This document shows, in pieces, positions 24,920 through 32,862 of a DNA stretch of 32,862 nucleotides. Each line of letters begins with the position of its first letter. Position 1 is the stretch's first letter. The stretch is taken from positions 60,001 through 92,862 of the forward strand of contig LUCW03002157.1 in assembly GCA_001586965.3 (NCBI GenBank). Reading direction: 5' to 3'. The notes under the pieces were generated by a model. It was not told the origin of the DNA, made no database searches, and saw nothing but the letters and a program-made list of their open reading frames with translations. Both the position numbers and the translations under genes were made by a program. The DNA is from Sphaeroforma sirkka (lineage: Eukaryota > Opisthokonta > Ichthyosporea > Ichthyophonida).

Positions 24920-25883
24920 CATCGCTGGAGAAAGCCAACCAGATTTCATGGCACAACAGGCTTGCACACCCCAGCTACGTCCCAAAGATTTACCATACAT
25001 AAGGCAACCAGAGGAGCGATGCAAAGTATGCACTATTGCTAAGAACAAGAACAAGAATACAAACAAGGAACGACAGCACGAACCTACTACAGAGCCTCTC
25101 GAGTTAGTCTTCGTGGACATAATAGGACCGTTCGTAACGTCAATAGGATCCAGCACCCACTCTGTATCAATCATAGACGATTTTTCTGGTATGTCCAAAG
25201 AGCATCCGATCCGCGATTTGAAAGCGACAACAATTTTGAAGGCTATGTTACACACCTTCGATGAACGGCACATCTTAAGTCATCGCCGAGTTCAGTGCAA
25301 ATAAATGGATCGAGGCTCGCAGTTTACAGCAAACATAACGAGGCGCATGCTTGCGTATTTGGCATACTGCTCGAGGTACATACCTACGGCCGCGCCACAA
25401 TACCATGGCAAGGTAGAGAGACTCCATGGTACACTGGTTTCTAGAATGCTTGCACAACTGAAGTATGCACGTCTACTGGCTACTATGTGGGCTGAATCAC
25501 TGATTCAAACTACCAACATATACAATGCTATACACACCAACGAGAAGAGCTCATCCCCATACGAGAGGTTTACAGGATACGCATTTCCGATAGATATGTT
25601 CAAAACATTCGGGTGTCACATCGCATACAAGAACCGTGATCCAGACGGCAAACTCAACGACAAAGCACTAGATGGCATTCTTCTTACGCAACCCTTGGAC
25701 ACAACACTGGACTCGTATCGTATATAATCACCTCTGACCAAGCGTATAATACAAAGCCGAGACGTCTATATATTCGAAGATGAATTCTTTGTCCGGGAAG
25801 ACAACAAATGTACAACCGCTATCGCACCGCCTGACACTACGAGCAGTAGTACGTTCCTCCAAATCGAAAATGGCGATTTTTAA
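24920..25883 (+). pseudogene. Ty1/copia integrase, broken
   Basis: WHNRLAHPSYVPK (from 24946) is the HH part of the integrase zinc finger. The CC part (RCKVCTIAK, about 25018) is in another frame. The core follows: LELVFVDIIGPF (first catalytic Asp), then after an in-frame TAA at 25302 MDRGSQF (second Asp) and GKVERLHGTLVSRML (Glu). Typical downstream copia text comes next, ERFTGYAFPIDMFKTFGC, and after another in-frame TAA at 25725, KRIIQSRDVYIFEDE. The DDE residues survive, but the frame is broken at least three times. No copia RT follows; the gypsy LTR at 26001 may have split or replaced it. Confidence 0.88.
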
Positions 25884-26000
25884 ACAGACGCAAGGACAAC
25901 ATCGACAAAGGAAGATATGCTTAGCTAACAAGCCCAGCCAACTGTGACGCACAAGTCAAGCAACCCAGAACAACTACAGATAACTTCATTGTCAACATAA

Positions 26001-26510
26001 TGTAGAAATACGGCCTCCGGCCAGTCTAAAATATCAAGATCAATTGAGATAATACATTGGTTTTTATTTGTATTTTAAATAATTTAGTACAAGCTCTTTT
26101 TCCAATATTTCCAAAGTGTTCTAAATTCACTTTGATGGCTCCAATAGCCTGAGTATTTGGTATGACTCATCTACTTGGACCTATTTGAGACATTAGTAGA
26201 TGTAGGATATTATAAACTAAATTTTATAATCTCCGAACTACTACTTATAGATTTTGGTCCTCCCGCCAATCTCCAAAATCCAATAAGTCTTTTCTTTTTT
26301 TTTAACTTTTCTTCAGATGGAACTTTATTTATATCAGCTAATGTATTAACGTGACTTACGTTATTATGTCTATTTACAAATTAGGCAAGTGGTCATGAAC
26401 ACTTAGTACTCCTAGTGAAAACTATTCAATAAAGAACAGCTAGAGGTACGCCCTGTGTGATCGAGGATATTTAGGCTCTTAACAAGAGGCAGTCCCGATC
26501 ATTCTTACAC
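26001..26510 (+). repeat. 5' LTR (right end approximate)
   Basis: It begins TGTAG at 26001. Its first ~125 bp match 32738-32862. A TTTATTTATATCAG stretch near 26324 could be a promoter element, and AATAAA occurs at 26428. The right boundary is not fixed because the 3' LTR is truncated; TTACA near 26507 is a guess. No tRNA primer-binding site could be assigned. Confidence 0.65.
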
Positions 26511-26675
26511 AAGCTACCACTGCTAAATCCTAACTGACTAAATTGTATTTTAGTTTAATATAGTTTGAAACCTAGTAATTTCCATCGAAGTTTACATATT
26601 TTTCAGTTATTTAGTAGTTACAGTAGTGTACTGCTTCTAGACTGTCTGACATCGATTTACTATCCAGCAAATACT

Positions 26676-28700
26676 ATGGCTAAGGGTACTTCTAAAGGCA
26701 AGGGAGCCGCTAGCTCTAAGCCTGCTAAGCCTGCCGAGGTTCCTGAGGTCCCTGTGGAAACACCTAGCCTGTCTGGAGTTGAGCCTGCCGAGGATACTGT
26801 TGGGGAAGCAAATTCTGAGGTTGGTACAGAGGATTATTCTGAGGATGACTCGTCGGATCCTAAAGCCTTGGAAGAAGAGGTATCTACTACCGCGGAAAGG
26901 CTCGCCAGCGTCCGTGTATCACCTAGGAGTGAAGCTCAGGACCCCCAGCTGCCCCCCCCTGACCACGTGCCGTCAAATATTGGGGATAAACGTCGAAAGG
27001 CTGGAAAATTCGTGGATACGAATGTCGGGGGGCATTATAACTCCACATCTAAAGGACACTCCAGCACAAATCCGGCGTGAAAAGGAAGTATTGGACCTGT
27101 CCGAAAATTTCGGTTTCGCCATCGATGGAGAAGCCATTCCATTCAGCTCAAATCTTGGGGCCGAAGCTGAGGACGCCATAACTCGACAACGAGTGGTTGG
27201 ATCCTCTCAATCTCGACGCCAATTGAACCGCACTGAAGCGCTCTTGAAGGAGCTAGCGGCAGCAGCAGTTGTGGATCCTCTATCGTGTCCCACTTGGCTG
27301 ATATTCTTCCTATACCGAAGAAGAAAAAAAAAATCGGGCCGGGTTTCGAACCCGAGACCTACTGGTTTACCAGCAGCCAGCCAGTTACCACTGGCGAGAG
27401 ATAATATTTCAAAATTTAATCTCTATAGCTCTGATGCTACCATCGACCATCCTCTTGACAAACCTAACCCTGTCAGAGGATATGATCGTATGGAACTCGA
27501 TGAGGCTTACCATCCTCGTAATATCGACCCTCATTTGCCAACCAACCCTGGTAATCACGATTTTGGCAATCGCTACACCAGTACCTCGTTAGAGAGTTCC
27601 TGCTCTAATCCTGAGGATGAGGAAGTGAGAACCAGACATATCATCTCAGGCTATTACGCTCTGGTATGCAAGTCCTTGAGGACCGTCTATTGAATGACTC
27701 TCTGACCTTGACGATAGGAAAGCGGATAACATTCGCTATCTAATCGATAACAAGAGAAAGGAAATAGACACCATCTTGGCACTAGCAGCCCGTAGCACTG
27801 AGCATGAGCCTCGTGAACACTTAGAACCAAGCTTTATAAAGCAGCTAGGTAACGCGCAGGCTGAGGTCGATTTCTCTACTAATGAGAGTACAGTGGAGAC
27901 ACTGAAGGCCTTCGACCAACTTAAGGAGTCTGCCAGCCTTAGGGATAAGCGGAGATGATGAATGCCTTTATTCATTTCTGTGAGCCAGGTGAATGGCGAA
28001 CTATCTTGAAGGTTCATGAGCCCAACTGGAAAGCCCTACCCTGGCACCAGTTGCGTGATAATATACTTAACACCTTTTTTGAAGATGCACGTGACCGTGA
28101 ACCTCTAGAGTCTCGCAAGTTCTTTTGCGAACGATACCACTATTCGAGGTGCTCTAGCTCATATGAGACATATGAATACTCGGATGGGTGGTCGTACCTA
28201 TACTGGCGAATATTTATTAATTTGTCAGATGATGGAGACTCTGGGAGCTAACCTTTTTAAGAAAGTCAATGATGACATCATCGCCTATGGTGATTTGCGA
28301 TCTATGCCTTGGTCTGTCTTTGAGAAGATAGTACACAAGCATACCAATTCCTCTACTAGAGTACTTAGTACCACGAGCTACACCCAGCCCACTAAGCGAA
28401 ACGCAGTAGAGACTAATACTGCGCGTAGTACTAAGAAACCTCGCACTACTACTGGAGGGAGTACTGGCTCTACTTCTACCGAACCGAAAGGTGATAAGAA
28501 GGTGAGAGCGCCTTGAAAGAAGTGTGGTTACAACCTCACAAAACGTAATGGCAAGTGGAATGGTAGACACGACCCTGTTAAGTTTGCACCAGGCAAGCCA
28601 GATTTTGGACACTATATGAAAGAGTGTGCTACTTGCAAGGGTACTAACGGTTGGCACAAAGAGGATTGCAAGGACTTACCAGACGTCCAAGTTAAGCACT
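26676..28700 (+). pseudogene. gag-like gene, frameshifted
   Basis: The likely ATG is at 26676, opening a Lys/Ala/Pro-rich start (MAKGTSKGKGAASSKPAKPA). The frame changes near the G6 run at about 27030 and again around 27660-27740, 27955 and 28150. A TGA at 28514 falls just before the C-terminal cysteine-rich part. A zinc-knuckle-like CATCKGTNGWHKEDC lies near 28630. A tRNA-like segment is embedded at about 27334. The whole reads as one decayed structural protein; no restored sequence is given. Confidence 0.7.
27334..27402 (-). pseudogene. tRNA-like (SINE or tRNA-pseudogene) insertion inside gag
   Basis: On the minus strand there is a perfect Pol III B-box/T-arm (GGGTTCGAAACCC, 27341-27353). 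Upstream lies a D-arm-like hairpin GCCAG...CTGGC with loop TGGTAACTGG (27376-27395). Downstream is a T10 run (27324-27333) exactly where a Pol III terminator would be. I could not pair a proper acceptor stem or a 7-nt anticodon loop, so it is a tRNA-derived remnant and not a working tRNA. Confidence 0.5.
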
Positions 28701-28733
28701 GACAGTACCATATGTGCGCACTAGAGCAAGATT

Positions 28734-29110
28734 ATGAGAAAATGTTCAATAAAAATCTATACCAAAGGAGATGAACGTATCTTTCAAACAGTTTTCGTAA
28801 ATGGAGAAAAAGTTATGGCACTATTTGATCCAGGGGCTGAAGTCTCTGCTATCTCATGCCGAGTAGCCTACGCTACAGATATGGCTATCCATAACGAAAC
28901 AACTGATTTAATCTTGGGAAATGGCAAAAGTTACTACTTGCGAACAAGCCATTGACTATACACACATAATGCTGTCAGATAGAAGAGAAGTGAAGACTCA
29001 CCTAATCGTTACTGACATGTCTCAGAAATACGATTTAATTATAGGTATGACTGATCTTCTCAGTTTAGGTATAACACTCACTGGTCTGCCTAATGGGCTA
29101 GACCCGAATA
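28734..29110 (+). pseudogene. Retroelement aspartic protease, frameshifted
   Basis: KVMALFDPGAEVSAIS (about 28810-28857) is the active-site strand, with DPGA in place of the usual D[ST]GA. The frame shifts at about 28920, and the second half continues as THLIVTDMSQKYDLIIGMTD, the ILG-type strand of retropepsins. The Pro in the active-site triplet is unusual and may impair activity. Confidence 0.75.
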
Positions 29111-29159
29111 AAGATCAGTCAGATGATAATATGTTAAAGATACCTAAACCTCCGGAAGG

Positions 29160-30140
29160 TGAAGCAAAGGATATGATTCCGCACTTCACCGATATAATTA
29201 TGAAGTTAATTATACAAAACAGGAAGATTGCAATAACTGACTGGTGTATGTTTAAGTTCTCTAATGGGTACGTTAGACTTGACTTAACAAACGTCGACTT
29301 CTCTAAGTTAAAGTGTCCATCACATAACTACGTGAGTTGGAGACACAAAGACGTTGTCAAAACCCAAATCGAAGATTGGTTAAAACAGGGCCTAATTGAA
29401 ATCAATTATGATGCAACCCCAGTTAACTTAGCTCTCTTAGCGGTCGATCAATATAAATCTGATGGAACGTTTAGTAAAACAAGAGTAGTACTAGACCTGT
29501 CGCCAATCAACAAACTAATTCCGCAACATAGTTTTCCCTTACCTAAGATAAGCGAGATACTACTACGCAAAATGGAGGGTGCGACTATCTTTTCCAAGAT
29601 AGACTTAAAAGCTGCATTCCATCAACTACAGATATATGAGCCTCATAGGAAATACTTTTCCTTTACTTGGCAAGGTAAGAAGTACTAGTTTAAAGGTGCA
29701 CCTGAAGGCTTACACATGTTACCTTCTTTCTTCCAACAAGTTATGATGGAACTATTTGCGGACCTGTCGTATAACGTATCAGTCTATTTAGATGATATAG
29801 TTATCTTTACAAAGACAGCACATGAACATGCTAAACTCGTTAAAGAAGTCTTAAAGCGACTTAATCATGCTAAACTTAAGATTAACGAAGACAAGTGTTC
29901 TTTTGCTAAAGATACTATACACTTTACTTGGCTACAAAGTATCTGCAGCAGGGGTAGAAATTGATCCTGACAAGAAACAGTTTCTGTTGGATTTATCAAC
30001 ACCAATTACTGGAAGAGATGTGAACTCTGTGTGTGGGTTTGTTAACTTTCTCGGATTCGGTACCGCATCTTTCTCATTACTTAAAGCCTTTCAGTCACCT
30101 ACGGCTGCACAAAGGACCTTTGGGAAAGCTTTGGACTAAA
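29160..30140 (+). pseudogene. Ty3/gypsy reverse transcriptase, interrupted
   Basis: Visible RT blocks are RVVLDLSPINKLIP, ATIFSKIDLKAAFHQLQI (from about 29583), and VSVYLDDIVIFTK, with the catalytic YLDD near 29785. An in-frame TAG at 29686 falls where family members have the Y-x-F-K-x-x-PFG block. The frame shifts near 29925 and again near 30115. The motifs are recognisable, but the frame is not continuous. Confidence 0.9.
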
Positions 30141-30600
30141 GAATGTGATGATGCATTTAAACTAGTCAAAAGTAAAGTAATGGACGCACCCATCATGCAG
30201 TACCCTGTGGATGGTGTCCCATTCCAAGTAGCAACCGACGCTTCAGATCGAGCGGTAGGTGGAGTGCTTTTACCAAACGATAAATGGTAAACCGCGCTAC
30301 ATACAATTCTTTAGCAAGAGTTATAATAAGAGTCAACGGAATTACCCTACCGTTAAACAAGAGCTCCTTGCTATAGTTACTGCGCTAAGACAGTTTAAAG
30401 ACTACCTTTATGGAAGTTACTTTACTGTCGCCTGTGATCAAAAGTCTTTAACATACTTAAAAGATATGAACCCTGATTCACAGTTGGTGAGCCGCTGGCA
30501 TGACATTATTGCCAAGTTCGCTTTTAATATAACACACATTCCAGGAATACATAACCATCTTCCTGACATGCTCTCTCGACTTGTGCCCGACTACCAGAAA
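30141..30600 (+). pseudogene. Ty3/gypsy RNase H, one frame break
   Basis: FQVATDASDRAVGGVLL (from about 30222) carries the first catalytic Asp. After a frameshift near 30283, KSQRNYPTVKQELLAIV gives the Glu, FTVACDQKSLTYL the second Asp, and HIPGIHNHLPDMLSRL the last. All four acidic residues are present. Confidence 0.88.
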
Positions 30601-31068
30601 ACAGTCAAAGAGTTATTAGCAACCGATTGGATGCTAAATAAGAAATGGTTTAACCTCGCTCAATCACGATGGGGTCCATTTACTGTTGATATGTTCGCCG
30701 CAGAACATAACAAACAGGTTTCTGAATATAGGTCGTTGACTCATCCTAAAGGTGATGCATTTCAGCTTGACTTATCAAAGCATAATGCGTGGGCTAACCC
30801 ACCTTGTCAACTTATCGCACAGTTGTTAAATTATGTTAATATTACTAAATCTACCATTACGCTGTGTTGTCCCTTACGTAACTCCGACCCATGGATACGT
30901 GATTTAATTAATATGATTCAAGACGAACCTATTTATGTCGACCGTGAAACCGACACGTTCTTGTATCAGGGATCCTATTCTATTAAGAAGACGCCTTGGA
31001 AACACACCATTGTTTGTCGCATCGGTCCTGCAGGTACCACTAAGTGGAAACCTCAACCGAATTCTTAG
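30601..31068 (+). pseudogene. Methyltransferase-like (DAM) domain between RNase H and integrase
   Basis: It is in the same open frame as RNase H. WGPFTVDMFAAEHNKQVSEY and KHNAWANPPCQLIAQLLNYV match the 'D-x-FA-x-x-x-N' and '(N/D)PP' pattern of the domain found after RNase H in DIRS-type retroelements, where it has been called a DNA N6-adenine methyltransferase-like domain. Here it is followed by a DDE-type integrase, not a tyrosine recombinase. Whether it is catalytic is unknown; NPPC differs from the classical (D/N)PP(Y/F/W) end. Confidence 0.65.
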
Positions 31069-31400
31069 CTAAACTAGAGGAGTCTCCAAAGAGTTTGAAC
31101 AAAAGCTCAAGACTCGTACAACACATGCACCCAACAAGATTGTAGTCGAGGTAATGCCGATTGAAACGGCATTAGATCGTAAAAAAACATGGAACTAGCT
31201 AAGGCCATGGATCAAAGACTCAAAACTCTAAGAGAACCTGAAGCTCGCACTCAACTACTTAAAGCGCTGCTTAAAGAACAGCCAGGAGTTGCGAAACAAC
31301 TGAAGAAGATACTTCAACAATCCAATGTTGTCAATTATGTATCTCAGGACTCTACCCTCCTGATACTGAGGTTGCCCTTTCCAACAGGACTATGGTTCAT
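31069..31400 (+). pseudogene. pol linker before integrase
   Basis: After the TAG stop at 31066, coding-like text resumes in another frame (TRTTHAPNKIVVEVMPIE), breaks near 31180, and continues from 31189 as a Lys/Gln/Leu-rich helical stretch (RTQLLKALLKEQPGVAKQLK). No domain is recognised. Confidence 0.5.
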
Positions 31401-32100
31401 CCAGCCAGCGTTACGCAGAATCTGACTGACTTAGAGGAGCTCGAAAGTAGAGTTAAAATTATACATAATTTAACGCATCGAGCATATGAGCATACTTATA
31501 AAATGGCTATTCGTGCAGGGCTTGATCACCCGGCGCTGAAAGAAACCATACGTGAAGTATACCGACGCTGTACTGATTGTGAAAAGAACCAGATCAAGCG
31601 ATACGGTTGGGCACCCCTAAAAGTGTGACAGAAGACCAACCGATGCGCCGAGTCATAGTCGATTTGGTTAAACTCCCGCGATCCAAGCATACTGACGATG
31701 TATATATCTGTCATTTTTATGTGTGGCTTCGGGCTATAACTTGCTTTATGCAATACCGAACAAACGTCCACAAACAGTGGCAGAATTATGCTATCACGTC
31801 TTTAATGACTTCGGTTTCCCCTGAGTACTATGTTCTGATAACGGTAGTGAGTTTTGTACCGACGTAATGGAGGCACTTATACTGTATCAGGCATGACCTA
31901 TAGGCGTGGTGTTCCTTATAAACCTCAAACGCAGGGTAAAATGAGACACGTCATAGAGAACTTAAGAAACTCTTGCGTACCGCACTAGACGACGTTGAGG
32001 ATATGTGGCCTTATCATTTGAAATGGGTTCAGACTCAAATGAATAACTGCATGAATCCTCAAACTGAACACCCTGTTTCACTATTTCTTTGGCCGCTATA
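31401..32100 (+). pseudogene. Ty3/gypsy integrase, broken
   Basis: The zinc-binding part has H-x3-H in LTHRAYEHTYKMA and C-x2-C in RRCTDCEKNQIKRYG (31560-31610). The core restarts in a new frame near 31610 with MRRVIVDLVKLP (first Asp). SDNGSEFCTDV (from about 31833) gives the second Asp in a third frame, and KPQTQGKM...VIENLR (about 31923-31970) the Glu. Then W-x-x-HLKWVQTQMN. The order is right, but at least three frame breaks are present. Confidence 0.82.
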
Positions 32101-32609
32101 GTGAATTACAAGCAACGTTTGATAAAAACTGCGCCCGAGAAACACGCTACCCGTGGCTACAAAAAGATTGAGCATATGCAGAACGTTGTTTACCCCTGTT
32201 TACTGAGCACAAGAATCGTGTCCTACTTAAAGCGTGTATGACCGATGGAATAACACTAATCAAGAACATTGTTCAGACGCGATAGGACCTTTGTTATTTC
32301 CCTACCATGATGAGAAGAGTGATACTTACGAAGTGAATAACATTGATGGTAAATAGCGCAACTACCCAGGCACTCACCGTATCCCTACCTCCGAACTCAT
32401 TCATTCGCTCGCTCATTTGATTCTGATATACCAGTTATGGAGTCACAAGTCAAAGATATAATTGATAAAACATCCGAATTGTTCAAACTTACTTACTAAT
32501 GAAGAACAGCCTTTGGCTATTACCTTACCAAATAATAAACGTAAGGCGCCTACATCGGAAATGGTTACTGGACCAAATACTAAACGACATAGAGTACAAC
32601 ATGAGTCTT
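32101..32609 (+). pseudogene. Degraded C-terminal end of pol
   Basis: Short coding-like runs in changing frames end in a basic tail containing NNKRKAPTSEM and NTKRHRVQHES, with TGA at about 32607. The paired basic clusters could have acted as a nuclear localisation signal. 32610-32737 holds only the region before the LTR, where no convincing polypurine tract is visible (ACTGGGGCTA). Confidence 0.5.
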
Positions 32610-32737
32610 GAACTCGTACATATAGGCACATACTTACTCGATAAGTCATGACCGAAACCGTTTTTACTTTGGTTTTCGCTTTACCAACTAGATCGTATCT
32701 TAACGTACGTTCGTAGTTCTAAAAGCTACTGGGGCTA

Positions 32738-32862
32738 TGTAGAAATACGGCCTCCGGTCAGTCTAAAATATCAAGATCAATTGAGATAATACATTGGTTT
32801 TATTTGTATTTTAAATAATTTAGTACAAGCTCTTTTCCAATATTTCCAAAGTGTTCTAAATT
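32738..32862 (+). repeat. 3' LTR, first 125 bp
   Basis: Identical to the start of the 5' LTR except for C to T at the 21st base and one T fewer in each of two T-runs. The window ends inside it. Confidence 0.95.

Larger units (their letters stand above)
26001..32862 (+). mobile_element. Ty3/gypsy-like LTR retrotransposon, 3' LTR cut by window edge
   Basis: Direct repeats starting TGTAGAAATACGGCCTCCGG at 26001 and 32738 are the two LTRs. The order between them is gag, protease, RT, RNase H, a methyltransferase-like domain and integrase, which is gypsy order apart from the extra domain. The visible 125 bp of the 3' LTR differ from the 5' LTR by one substitution and two single-base length changes in T-runs. 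The internal frames are broken many times, so this copy is unlikely to be autonomous. Confidence 0.9.

Noticed and set aside
27334..27402. Functional tRNA gene
   Set aside because: The T-arm and a D-arm-like hairpin are present, but no acceptor stem pairs and the anticodon loop is irregular.

Overview
This window looks like nuclear DNA of an intron-rich, probably unicellular eukaryote. Its genes are split by many GT-AG introns. It holds TA/TG microsatellites, a Ty1/copia remnant and a Ty3/gypsy element. One gene encodes an Hrq1-type helicase, a family typical of fungi, plants and protists. A holozoan protist with long introns, such as an ichthyosporean, would fit, but that is a guess and the sequence does not prove it.

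Layout. (1) 1-4008, minus strand: the first five recognisable exons of an arrestin-domain protein, whose 3' end lies beyond base 1. (2) 4009-5984: divergent intergenic region. (3) 5985-21093, plus strand: one complete gene that I assembled by hand from 18 exons with matching splice phases. The CDS is 4206 nt (1401 residues). It encodes an Hrq1/MrfA-family superfamily 2 helicase with two N-terminal AT-hooks and a Cdt1-like winged-helix region. (4) 21094-23769: no gene recognised; it holds a short element with 95-bp terminal inverted repeats and several small repeats. (5) 23770-25883: a broken Ty1/copia pol fragment interrupted by an unrecognised opposite-strand coding-like segment. (6) 26001-32862: a Ty3/gypsy-like LTR element (gag, protease, RT, RNase H, a methyltransferase-like domain known from DIRS elements, integrase), full of frame breaks. 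Its 3' LTR is cut by the window edge.

The most unusual signal is a repeated architecture in both genes. Introns are filled with decayed tandem copies ('echoes') of the adjoining exon edge together with its splice site. In the helicase gene this is seen at introns 2, 4, 5, 7, 11, 13 and 14, with periods of about 93 to 245 bp. In the arrestin gene the last visible exon runs straight into a 27-bp minisatellite whose unit is itself the exon end plus its 5' splice site. Introns here seem to have grown by local duplication of splice junctions, and some copies still keep usable donor sites or open coding frame.

How the genes relate: the two cellular genes are divergently placed around about 2 kb, but nothing suggests shared function. 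The helicase is expected to act in the nucleus in DNA crosslink repair and telomere maintenance. The arrestin-like protein is expected to act as a cytoplasmic cargo adaptor. The right third of the window is a graveyard of retroelements.
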